Assembly: GCA_016858145.1 (NCBI GenBank)
Contig: JAEHOE010000046.1
Location: forward strand, 62,001-126,000
Reading direction: 5' to 3'
Origin: Edaphochlamys debaryana
Lineage: Eukaryota > Chlorophyta > Chlorophyceae > Chlamydomonadales
DNA length: 64,000 nt
Position numbers and translations under genes: made by a program. This document shows, in pieces, positions 19,171-30,400 of this stretch; position 1 is the first letter of the stretch; the number at the start of each line of letters is the position of its first letter. The notes beneath the pieces are model-generated. The model was not told where the DNA came from. It saw nothing but the letters and a program-made list of their open reading frames with translations, and did no database searches.

Positions 19171-21117
19171 ATGATAGCCACCATTGCCCGTAGCCAGAGG
19201 GCGCTGGTAAGCTTCCGTCGGGAGATATCTCGCCCCGATTGTTTCCCCGTGCCCTCAGCAGCTCTGACGCCTTAACGGCCGCGTGCAGGTCGGCACCAGC
19301 AGTCAAGTCACTGCATCTGCTGTCCGGTCGCGAGCAGGTGGGCTGCAGCGCGGAAAAGTGCACACATGGTGCGGAGCATCTGTGGCTTTGCTGGGCCAAT
19401 AGGCGTGTTTGACAACATTTGGGGTATCCAGGCTCATCATACGTTTCACCTGGCCGTTCCCGACTCGCTGCGCAGGCCCGGTTCGCGCTGCCGCTGCCCA
19501 CTCCCTCGCATGGCCGCTTTCGAGTCAGCCGGCGTCGGCCTGGGTGCCGCCCTATCTGCCGGAGCTCCATATCACGTCAAAGTCTTCTTCCCAGAAGCGT
19601 AACAACGACGCCGGCCCCAACGACTCGGCATCCCCGACCGCAAGGACGCCCGCCCACGGACCGAGTTTTGTTGATTCCAGCGACTACGGCGTCGCCGCGC
19701 AAGCTTCGGCACTGGCGTCCGGTCCCGTCCGCGCGGCAGCTGCGCAGACGTTCGGCTACGGCCACACGCATTCGCACCATCTGCCCACCGAGCTACTCAC
19801 GGGCGGGTCCCACACGACCCCGGCGAACGCCTGCATCGCGGCGCACGGATGGTGAGCTTGGCAGCGGTGACTCGACGTTTTATGCGCAGATGAGTCACCT
19901 TGCCGACGTAACCGACCGTGTCGGACCCGCCTCGGGCACGCGGCTTCGCCCGCCTGCTCCTCCTCGCCCCCGCACGCCCCCGCGTTTGCTTCCAGCGCGC
20001 TAGCACTTCCCCACGTCCAGTTACTTCCACACCACCTCCCCGTCTTCTCCCCATCCTCCCCGACCACCACCTCCTTCCAGCCACTCTCAACAGCCCCTTT
20101 CCCTCCCCTTTCCCTCCGCTTTCCCTCCTCCATCCCTTCCTCCTCCCTTCCTCCCTTCAATAACCTCATCACAGCTACCGTGTCGTCGGCCCCGCCACTC
20201 TGGTGAAGCGCGGTGACGTCCTCGTGGCGCACCTGCTGCCCGGCTCCCGCCTGGACCTACTGGACGCCGAGGGCAGGGCCACGCCCGCGGCATTCTCGTC
20301 AATGTCCTCCATGTCGTCCATGTCGTCCGCGGCCTCCATGGCGTCCATGTCCATGGCGTCGCTCTCGCCCGCGGACTCGCACGACAGCGTGCCGATCGAG
20401 ACCAGCACCGCGGGTGAGAGAGGCTTCTACTTAATTCCAGTCGGGCTTGACATGGTTCTCCTCTGCCAATCGTCGGGATCCCTCTCTGCCCACACTCCCG
20501 TTTCCACCGCGCGTCCTCCACGCCTCATGTGTGCTCACCGCGGTACAGCCCCCGCCCTCCGCCGGCACGCAGGTCCCGCCGCCGCGCCGCTGGGCGGCGC
20601 CGGTCTCGACAGCACCGTCCCGTCGGTGTCGTCTCTGGCGACGCGCGACGAGTGCGAGGCCATGTGGGAGGAGCTGGGCGCACGTGAGGTGGACGAGTGC
20701 GTGCTCGTGGCCTCCCACGTGGAGCTCAACGGCTCGGCCACCAGCCTGGACGTGGTGAGCTTGGGAGTTGGGCTGGGGTGCTGCTTCTGTTTCTGTCGCG
20801 GGAGGGAACACAGGGGCAGGATGCAAGAGACACGGGGGTTCGAGTGTGGGTAGGTCAGGATTGGGGGACGGGTCATGGGGGCGAGTGGAGGGGTTGAGGA
20901 CGAACCGCCTGGCCTGACTTTGATGCCTCCTGCCCTGTCCCCTCAGGTCGACAACTCCCTGACAGACGCCGTGACTCACCTCAACGGCCACACGTACGTC
21001 TCCATACGGCACCTGCCGGACGGGGCCATCATTGACCTGCCGCCCGACGCGCAGCTCTCCCACCCCGTCAACGTGACTCCGCCGCAGCAGCGCAAGCCGC
21101 AGCCGTGCGGCGTGTAA
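19171..21117 (+). CDS. Unrecognised six-exon protein with a mitochondrial-type N-terminus
   Basis: Exons 19171-19206, 19289-19337, 19476-19851, 20175-20413, 20549-20754, 20947-21117 join in phase to 358 aa. The N-terminus MIATIARSQRAL followed by Ser/Ala/Arg-rich sequence looks like a mitochondrial or plastid presequence. An eight-residue segment GPVRAAAA occurs twice (around residues 29 and 97). A Met/Ser run (MSSMSSMSSAASMASMSMAS) lies in exon 4. The segment YRVVGPATLVKRGDVLVAHL and the C-terminal HLNGHTYVSIRHLPDGAIID look folded. I do not recognise the family. The stop codon is itself part of a TGTAA (21113-21117), so the real poly(A) signal is unknown. Confidence 0.65.
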
Positions 21118-24100
21118 TGCGCCGCCGCGGGATGTCGCCGCGGGCCGCTGCTGCAGCCCCAACCGCCAGAGCCCGTGAGGGGGTTCTGGGATTGGCTGTG
21201 TGGGCGCAGGCTGCGCCAAGGCGCATCGCCAGTGGCTGGTGAGCTGCTGGCGGCATGTGCCAAGCAGCGAGGCCAGCAGGGGGGCTGGAGTGAGGCGGGC
21301 GCAGCGAGGCCGCCGCGGCCCGGCTGAGCAGGCCGGCCGACGGCGGCCAAGCGCGCCGTCTACTTCACTCCCGGAAACGCCGCAAGTAGATGGCGGTGGC
21401 GGTGGCAGCGGCAGCGGCGGCAGCACGAGGCTGGCTTGTGCCGGGGAGGGGTGCAGAGGCGAGGGATCGATGATGCGCACAGCACTGGAGAATGAGTTGT
21501 TTGGAGATCAAGTTGTGATACCGGTGCCAGTTTTCTAAGTGCAAGCAGAGGAGGAGAACGGCGGGCGGCGTGCTTGCCACGTTGCTTTGGTTGGTTGACA
21601 GGGCCGCCGCCAGGGCTCTAGGGCGCAGCGGGCCGGCGGGGTGTTGCTCCGCACGGTATACATACGTCTGCTGGTCATACGTCTGCTGGTCTACAGAGAG
21701 CCGTGCTCAAGGCACAAATTACATACACGATGAGAAGTCAATCGCGCGGGGGCGCGCCCCTAGGTAGATAGGATCCCCTAAAACAGGAGGCAAGGCCGAG
21801 CATCAGATGAGGGTGTCTGGGCGGATGCAGCAGCGGGAGGCGCCGTCCCTTCTTGCAGTATCTGCAAGGGGTCGTGTGTTGTCCGTACGTGTGCGTATAT
21901 CAATCTGGGCGAGTGGGGTAATCATCATTTCCTGCTCCTTGACATTTCTTTGAGCGCGGGGGCCCGTCCGAGGCCTCCGCAAGGGTCCCACATATTGTAC
22001 GGCTGGGTATGACTGTGGTCATCCCTCTCGGCGGGGCCGGTCCTCTGGCGAGTCGGCCAGAAGGTGGTGTTTTACGTCTTTTGGCGCATTGTCCAGACGA
22101 ACTCAGGGGCTCAGGCTGTAGTCCAAACGAGGTATTCTTTCGAGGTTGTGTCGGGGCGCATTGTACTGTGCACGCACTACATACCGTGTGTTTGCTGCAT
22201 CCGTCGTTTCTGCAACAGTTTAATGCTGAGACGAGCAAGTTGGTGAGGCCGGGGCTGGCGCGCTTCCGTTGCGTCTGCCCAAGCGAACGGCCGATTTTGC
22301 CAGGCGGCCAGGGTTTACCCCGCATCCTCGGGACCCTGGTTCCACTGCAGGCCGTTGCGCAGGGGCACTAGCAGTAAATCCGAGCATGACATAATGCTAG
22401 GCAGCAGGAGCCAAGGCGCTTAGCCTTTGGACCCGTATCTGCCCTGCGGGCCTCATCTGGCTCGCTTGCCCATACCCTCTGTGTATGGGCCCCCTTCAAT
22501 AAAGCCGTCTTTCAGGGTGGCATTGATGCCTGCATGAGTTGGAAGGTTGCGGGTTGGTGTGCGTGTCTGCCGTACCGGTACGTCGTGTGCTGTGCGTCTG
22601 TTGCTTTCGTGGGTTGTGTTCGTGACGTGTGGAACTGCGTGCCAATAAGTGGCCCACGTGTCTAACCGCCCCGTCGTTCGTGTACGAACGGCATGTATCC
22701 ACGCAACTGGATCTGCTGTTGTATATTTGAGTGCTGCATGATCCAGGGTTGCGTTGTAGAGCGGTTGGGGCTTTGACCCCTGTATGCAGCTAAGCACAGC
22801 AGGTTTGGTGCAGCACGCAAGACAAGTCCGTGTGGGCGTCGGTGGGTGCGCTCTCTTTTGGCCACCACCAGATGTGGGCGTCAGTAGGTGCGCTTTGATT
22901 TGCAGTTCAGGCCGAATCGGCTCAAAGGGCGGGAGGAGGACACGTGTGGTGGGTGCAATGTTTGATGTCGCACGCAAGCCTGCCCGGTTCGCTGGACCGC
23001 TTCTTTCCGGGGCGTTCGTGCGGGCGCCTTCTCAGCGTGCCGCGGCCCCTGCAGCATGTGATGCGGGATGCGCGCTGTGCGCACTCGAACTGCCCCACAC
23101 GCCCCACAAAGCAAGGGTGCAGTGTATGCAAGCTCTGGGCTGCTGTGGCTGTGCTCACTTGTGCATAGCACAACTCTCCTCGGCGGTATCCATGCTGTCC
23201 AGGGTTACAGCATACACCAGTAACAAGACCGGTAAGCTTTGCAATAACGGCGTGGAGGGCGTCCTGAGCCTCTGACCCTCCCGCCTCCTTGCTGGGGTGT
23301 TCTGCCTGCGCTGTAGTCACCCGTCGGCGCCTTGAGCTGAACGCGGAACCAAGAGCTAAATTGCGCTTCGTCGCTTTCTTATCGGTGGGGTCGGCCCTGT
23401 TCTGCAGGGTTCCATTGCTGGGCCCTACTTCGTGCCAGCCGGCAGGCCCCTTCCAACACCTTAAATGTTGTCCAGTTGTCGTCTGTCTTGTCGAGAAATG
23501 ATGTTCCAGTTATGTCTGTGGTGGTATGTCTGGTGGCAGGCTGGTCGCATGCGGGGGACTCAGCAGCCCTCAGCCGCTCAGCCCTGGCTGCGTGTAGTAA
23601 CATGCACGTTGTACATCTTACACCGGCATTCGGCCGCACTCGATCGGCCGAAAGGGCCGGCGCATCCCCGGGGTATCGAGATCAACATGTAACTCACCAA
23701 GGCATACTTAGCTGGCCCATCACGCCCATGAAGCAACCACACACGGTCCGCCCCGCTCAGCCTGCGTACCAAGCGCCATCTGCACGAGCGAAGTGTAGTC
23801 TGTCAGTCCGCCCCGCTCAGCCTGCCGCGCCCAGCCCCTGAGCCTTGAGGCAGCCATCAAGAGTGCCTGAAAGTGGTTGTCATTCGTCGAGCTGTCCCGC
23901 TCAGCCTGCCGCGCCCAGCACGGCCGGCACAGTGCAGCGCAGCAGCTCCCGCCCTCCCGGCCCTTCCAATTATGCCCACCTCGACAGCATCCGCCTTCCC
24001 CGCACCCTCGCCGCCTGCCCCCCCTCCACCACCCCTCCCTCTCTTTCCCCCCTTCGCCTGAACTTCATCCCCGCCCTCGACCCCCTGCACTGCGCTGCAT

Positions 24101-24219
24101 TGCGCTTTGCTTCAACCCCCTGCTTCACCTGTCGCATTACTGGCTGGCGGGCCAGACCCGGTTGCACATTGCTGTTACCCCCTGCCTCCACCCCGCCTGC
24201 CTACCTACTGCGGTACTAC
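21118..24219. other. 3.1-kb region without a recognisable gene
   Basis: This lies between the + gene ending at 21117 and the LON-domain gene stop at 24220 (-), so it holds two 3' ends. A minus-strand frame at 22453-22977 (174 codons) has no recognised motif. TTACA at 23205-23209 is a minus-strand TGTAA that could serve the LON gene. TACGTCTGCTGGTC is repeated in tandem near 21664-21691. No exon chain could be built. Confidence 0.4.
23747..23919 (+). repeat. Three spaced copies of a CCCGCTCAGCCTGC element
   Basis: CCGCCCCGCTCAGCCTGC occurs at about 23748 and 23808, and a variant TCCCGCTCAGCCTGCCGCG at about 23895. Copies two and three extend further into CCGCGCCCAGC. Spacing is about 60 and 87 nt. 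Function unknown. Confidence 0.6.
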
Positions 24220-26831
24220 CTACTGCCCCGCCTGCCCCGCCGCCGACTGCTGCCCCTGCCCCTGCCCCTGCCCCCCCGCCGAGGCCAGGGCGCACTTGGC
24301 GGCCAGCGCCGCCGCCGCCTCCCCCATGGCCTCCGCCGCCAGCTCCAGGCGCCGGCCCACGTCCCGAGTGTCCATGGCCAGCAGCCGGGAGCGCACGATG
24401 CGCATGCGCTCCTGCGTGGGGAGAAGGGTGGGGATGGGGGGTCGGGGTGGGGGTGGGGATGGGTTGAAGGGGATGAGGAGGGGGGGATGGGGAAGAGGGG
24501 GCGAGCAGCTGGGAGCGGACGATGCGAGCAGCCGTAAGCAGACGAGGCGCATGCGCTCCTGGGAGGGAAGGGGTGGGTGCGTGGGGAAGCGGCACAGCTA
24601 CGGCGGGGCCCACGCAGGAGCCACCCGAGGACACATGGGCCCGCAGGGAACACCCCGAGCGCTCGGTGCACCGGGCTTCGACCACTGACTGCTGCCCCCC
24701 GTTCGCAGCGCCCCCGCCCTCCTCGCTGGCCGCCTCACCTCCGCGGTGGCGTGCGGCAGCCACTGCAGCGCCGCCCAAGACAGCCGCACCAGCTCCTCCA
24801 GCCCCATGACCTCCTCCTCCCCCTCCTCCTCCTCCGTTTCCCGCCCCGACGTTGAAGCCGCCTCGGCCCCCCGCTGAGCCTCCGCCGGGCCGCCCTCCGC
24901 CACGCTCAGAGTATCTGGTGTGGACGAGGAAGACGCGGCGGAGGCGGGGGCGGGGGCCTGGGCGATGCCGGGTGTGAGGGGCTCCGCGTAGCGCCAGCGC
25001 ATGGCCTGCTGCAGCGCCGCGGTCTCGTCGCAGCGGAACTTGGAGGCCAGGTTCTGGGCGTCCTGCGGGCGTGTTCAGTGGTGGGGACGAGGGCGGCAGG
25101 GGGCCGAGTGGTGGGTTGACTCGCAGGGGTTTGAGGGCTGGGGGCAGGGACCAGGCGCGGGATGGGGGCAATCGACTTGGGGGCTCCCCGGTCTCCCCGG
25201 CGCCCTGACCGAACCGATGGTATGCTCTTGCCCCCGCGCCTCCGCTCCCGCCCACCCGCAGGATGTTGTCCAGCTCCTCCGCCTTTGCCCGCAGCGCCCC
25301 CTCCGCCTCGCCCGGTGCCACAGCGTGGTCGGGCAGGGGGTAGACCTGGCGGGAGGGTGTGGGGGACACAGGGAGACGCAGGGCAGCTGGATGGAAGGAA
25401 GCAAGGTAGGGCGGTACACCAAAGCATGGTACCTCTCATCCATCGGCCTGCCCCAACAGCCGACGTCTTGACTGTTGATTGACTCCAACCACCTTCGCAT
25501 CAGCCCCCAACCCCTGGATACCAAACCCTGCCGTCCTGCCGGTATCGTCCGACCCCTAGCCTTCCCTTCTCTTAGCTAGCCCTTGCCTTCCCTACTGCCG
25601 CCTTCCCCGCCCCCGCACCTGTGCCCGCATGTAAGGCCCTGACTGGGGCAGACCGCTGATGCCCAGCCGCGCCTCGCCCCGGATGCGGACCAGGTAGCCC
25701 CCGGTGTAGGGCTTGGCGCTCAGTACCTGGGGGCGGGGGTTTGGGTTGGGTTTGGGGCGCTGCTTGGTGGGTCGGGGGGCGGAGGAGGCGCGGCAGGCGG
25801 GGGACGCCAGCGCCCCGAGTCACCCGCGGAACTCCGCACTGGTGGTGTCCACTGGCGCTGGCACGCCCCATCGCCAATTTGCTGCCGTCCTCCACCCTAG
25901 AGCCTCCATCCCCACGAGCTTTCCCAGTTGCTTCCCCCACTCTTCTCTTCCCCTTGCCCCCACCCCCGATTGCTCCTGCCTCTCTTCCCTGTCCCGTGCC
26001 CTCACCTGCACCAGACAGCCGCACGAGAGGGAGTAGTTGTTGCCCCCGATGAAGGAGCCGGGGCCCTCGCCCTCATTCTGGCCCTGGCCCTGCGCCTGGC
26101 CGCCCATGTACGGCTCCAGTACGGCAGTGGCCATGAGGCGGTGCGGCGTGGCCAGGCACTCCTCCACCAGCGAGATGAAGTGGGGCTCGTACAGGTGCAG
26201 CGTCTTAGTCATGCCTTTACGGAAGCAGGAGGGTGGAGGGAGAGAGGGTGGGGGGGTGCTAGAGGGAGTGCGGGCTTATTTTTCCTCAGCCCGGGGGAGT
26301 GGTGCATCCTCTTCGCCCTCCGGGACCTCGTGGGTAAGGAGGCACTGGAGGCACGAAGCCTTTCAGGGCCCGTGACCTCCATATGTTATCTGCAATTCTC
26401 CCCCATGTTATGGCGAGGATGTCTATGTCCGTGGATGGGTGATATCCGCACTTCTCCCCTACGGTATGGCGAGGATGTCTACCCTCCCCACGTCAAGGGT
26501 GGATGGGTGCCCATCCATCCACCCCGTTAGCCCTTTCAGGGCTCACCCGGAAGGAAGACGCCGATTGGCTGTACCGGGAACAAAGGTAGCTCATGTGGTA
26601 TCGTGCAGGCTGCCTCCGGCGCCTCCATCGTTGCCGCGCGGGCCGGCACCCTGCGAGCCGCTGCGCAACATCCCGCCACAAGCGTGAGCGCGACCGAGAC
26701 TGCGGGTGCCCCACATCATCCTTACATGTATGGCGACGAGCGACGAGGGCCACGCGCTGTCCGCTCGACATCCGAGCCGCGCTCGGCGCAGCGACTCGTG
26801 GCCAGCGACGGGCGCCCAAAGTCGTCTGCAT
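24220..26831 (-). CDS. LON substrate-binding-domain protein, organelle-type presequence
   Basis: Seven exons close in phase to 393 aa: 26831-26726, 26699-26547, 26214-26006, 25726-25619, 25345-25256, 25062-24739, 24411-24220. Residues 1-60 are an Arg/Ala/Ser-rich presequence (MQTTLGARRWPRVAAPSAAR). From about residue 71 the LON N-terminal fold is clear: ELPLFPVQPIGVFLPG, then LHLYEPHFISLVEECL, GCLVQVLSAKPYTGGYLVRIRGEARLGI in pieces, and YPLPD. There is no AAA+ or Ser-Lys protease domain, so this is a stand-alone LON-domain protein, a class found in bacteria and plastids whose role is thought to be substrate binding. The C-terminal third is helical with an acidic stretch (ETEEEEGEEE) and ends in a Gln/Gly-rich tail. 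Confidence 0.85.
24501..24562 (-). pseudogene. Degenerate partial copy of the last LON-gene exon in an intron
   Basis: GAGCAGCTGGGAGCGGACGA and, after a short insertion, GGCGCATGCGCTCCTG match the 5' part of the exon at 24220-24411. The copy lies in the intron just upstream and has no intact reading frame. Confidence 0.5.
26388..26508 (+). repeat. Intronic tandem repeat (about 55-bp unit, two copies)
   Basis: TTCTCCC...TATGGCGAGGATGTCTA occurs twice about 55 nt apart in intron 2 of the LON-domain gene, each followed by a GTGGATGGGTG element. Confidence 0.65.
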
Positions 26832-27499
26832 CTTTCCTACTGGTGCTTGAACTACAAGACCTTTCAAACTGGTTGGTTTCAGGGCAAGGGAGGGTAGTGC
26901 ACGCGACAAGGTGTGGCTGAGGATGGCCGCAAGGATGGTCCGCCAGCTCTGGAGCGGTCAAGGCGAAAATGGTATACGTAGCTTGGTGAACGATGTACAA
27001 ACCATCGCCGGACAATTGCGACCGGCCAAGGTCGCCCGCGACCATCAAAGACGGCCAGCGGCCACACGAACACCATCCGCCCCACAAGCCCGGGCGCCTC
27101 GAGCTCGAGCTCGAGCTGAACACATCCACCTCTCCATCACCTCTCCAAGCGCTTCCTCGCTTCCCTCAACCATACTCCCCTTCCGGAAGTGCGGGCGTCC
27201 CTGCGTCAGTCACTTCTTGCCCAGCATCTTAAGGCTCACAACAAGCTCAAGCCCACTCAGTCGACGAGACGTCACCCTAGATGCACCCCCTTGCACCCCC
27301 ACACCTCCACCGGCCTTCACAGCGCCACTGACAGCTCCCGCTGCCCACGCGGCAAAACCGCGAACGCTTTCGGTCCTTCTCCAGTCCTCCGCATCCTAGC
27401 ATCCGTGTCCAGCGCTCGCCTGGTCGTCCCTGGTCCGCTGTTTCGGCTTCGCTGGGCTCAGGCGACACGCCCTTGCTGCGTGTCCCATGCCGTACGCCC
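26832..27499. other. Spacer between LON-domain gene start and PRPF39 stop
   Basis: This 668-bp interval holds the PRPF39 3'-UTR and the promoter of the LON-domain gene, both on the minus strand. No TTACA (minus-strand TGTAA) was found in it. It includes the palindromic run CTCGAGCTCGAGCTCGAGCT near 27098-27117. Confidence 0.4.
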
Positions 27500-30400
27500 T
27501 CAGTACCCGTACCCAGAGTAGCCGTACCCCGGGTACTGCTGCGCCGCCGGGTATTGCCCGTACCCGTAGTACGACGAGTAGGCGGCGGCGGCGGCGGCCG
27601 CCGCCGCGGGGGCGGCGGCGGGGTAGCCGTACCCGGCGGCGGCGGCTGCCGCCGGCACCATGGGCGGCGGCGGCGGGGCGGCGGCCATGGGGGCCACGTG
27701 GGCGGCGTGGTGGTGCCCGTGCCCCATGTCAGACCTGGGGGCCTTGGCGGCGCCGCCGGCGTGCGAGTCTGCCGGGCGCTTGCCGCTGGCGGCGGCGCGC
27801 GCCTCCGCTGTGACGGTGGTGGGGAGCATGAAGCGGGAGGCGTGGCGGTCGGAGGCGGCCTTGACCTGGGGCCAGGGGGTGGGGGGCGGGCGGGGGCGTG
27901 GTTTGGGTTTGGGTTTCGGGTTTGGGATGGGGTGCGATGTTACGCTGTTCATCATTCCTCATACATGGTCTGGCGCAGCGGCAGGCGGACGAGGCGCGCC
28001 CAGCTGCTACAAACCTTCTGGCTTCTCCCTCTCCACGTCTACACCTGCCTCACCCCCACCCCCACCCCGACTCGCGCCGCACGCACACCGTACGGCGGCC
28101 GCACCTGCTCCAGGGTGCCGTACATGTCGGCGAAGTCCACCGACCGCGCCGACAGCTCCTCCCGGTCCCGCTCCGCCAGGGCGCGGCTGGAGGCGCCCTC
28201 GGCGGGGGGGGCCGTGCACCTGGGGGGAGGTGGAGGGGAGGGCGGGGAGGTGGGGGACGTGGGGCGGAGTGCCGCGGCGGCAGGTACCGGTGGTGGGGCA
28301 GGTTTTATAGGTTTTGGAGGAAGGGGCGATTTGCGATGGGAGGGCTTGGGACGGATGAGACTGCTCCTACGACCCAACGCATCCAGCTGTACGTACGGCG
28401 CCGTACGCACCTGTCGTACAGATCCAGCGCGCGCGCCACCGACTCCTTGCCCGCCACCAGCTCCTCGAAGTGCACGGCCGCCTCCCACAGGCTGCGCACG
28501 CCGGGGCAGGCCTCGAGCGCGTCGTCCAGGACCTAGGGGGTGGGGGGTGGGGTTGGGGGTGTGGAGTGGGGAGGGTGTTGACAGCTGAGGAGTGCGTCGC
28601 CTCGCCGAACGCGTAAGAGGGGGGGGGGGTTGCGGAGGGCGGGTGCGTGAGAAGGCGGGCAAGTAGGGGTTGAGGACCAGGAGGGTGATACCGGAGCCCG
28701 GAGGGTGAGAGGGGGTATAAGGGCGCTCAACCATCATTCTGACTGCTCGTTGGTTTCTCGCGCAAGCCAGCACGCTCAACCGGGCCTTGGCGGCCACGCG
28801 CCATCCCCACATGTCTGTCCCCCCCGCTTGCCAGTCCTCCTGCATGCCCCATTGCCCCCCCCTCCGGCCCACCTTGCGCGCCGCGACCAGGTCGGCCTTG
28901 TGTCGGCGCAGGAAGTGGGCGTAGTGGATGGCCAGGAAGGGGTGGATGCGGGAGCCGTCCTTGGCCTTCTCCTCCTGCAGCAGCTCCGACAGCCAGTGGC
29001 AGGCGGCGTCCAGGTTGCCCTGGGGAGGGGAGGGGTTGAAGAGGGGGTTGAATGGGTGGTGGTGTTGGGGGGGCGGGGCTTCATGTAGGGGGAGGGTGGC
29101 GTCTAGAATACTAAAGGCGGGTGAGAAGGGGTAATGCGGGTGGGTTGTGTGGGCCGTGGTGAGTGGTAGAGTTGGTGGTCGTGGCGAAGTGGGACGGATA
29201 GGTGTGGTCAACGAGGAGCGACTCGGGAGGAGGAGTGGACCAGGCATGCCGCGCTGGCAGACAGCAGACTGCAGGACTGCCACCGCCTGGAGGCTTGGTG
29301 GGCTCGAGGGGGCACGTTGAGAGCTCGGCAGAGAGGCTACGGAGCCCCGTGACCTCAACGCGCCCAGCTAGTGGGTAAAACCGAAAAGTAGCCCGTCACA
29401 CCTGGCGGCGCTCGAAGTTGGCTGCGGCGGTCACGGCCTCCAGCAGGCGCGGCGCCACGGACGTCAGCAGGTGCTTGAACCTGGGCGGGGCGGGGCGGGG
29501 CAGGGTTGGTGTTGATGGGCAGCGTTGGAAGAAACGACGATGGGCTTCTGCCGGCGCTCCTCCCATCTCCCACACCAGCCAACCGTCACCCCATCCCCGC
29601 AAGCAGGGCCCAGCTCGGGCTCCACGCCAAGCCCCCCACGCCCAACATGCTCATCACGCCCCGCAAGCTCCGCACGCTCCATGCCCCGCACCGCCGCACG
29701 CCTCACCCCACCTGGCGCGCGCGGCCTCCACGTCGCCCCGCTCCTCGTCGCAGTGCGCCGCGTACAGGTGCGCCTCGGGGCGGCGCTTGCAGAAGCCGCC
29801 CACGCAGCGCTCCAGCGCCGCCTTGGCGCCCGCGGTGTCGCCCTGCTTGGACAGGTAGCGCACGTAGCGCTGCCAGAACTCTGGGATGACGTGATGGTGA
29901 TGGCAGTTGTACAGCAGTGGTGGTTGCCATGGTTGCGATAACGCATGGAGGGAGAGGGCAGGGGAAGGGGAAGGGGAAGAGGAAGGGGAAGGAGGGGGGA
30001 GCGGTCAAGGGCGGCGGGAGGGTGTGGAAGCGGTGGGGGAGGGAGAGCGGCAGAGTGCGGCAGCTGCGAGCGGCCGGGCCTACCTCGGTGCGGTCAGCCC
30101 CGGGGGGCCCCCGCACATACCGGCAACCCCGGGCCTCTGAACCGGGCCGATCCAGGCATGAGGGCAGCGGAGGAAGCACAGGCGCGGAGGCGGGGCCGGG
30201 GCCGCGGCAGGGCGGTTGCGAGGGGGCGTGTTTGGGGGGTGGGCGTGCGGGTGAGAGCGCTGCTAGGCGGAGGCTGCAGCAACCCCTGGGCACCCCAAGT
30301 GCAGCAGCGGCAGAGCGGCTGGGTAGCATACCGCGGAGGGGGGGAGGTGCGATGCTGTGTGGCACGCGCGGCTGGCGTCAGCCTGCAGGGGACCAGTCAG

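Noticed and set aside
22453..22977. 174-codon minus-strand frame
   Set aside because: Thr/His/Arg-rich without motif; no plausible introns or neighbours; chance frame is likely.
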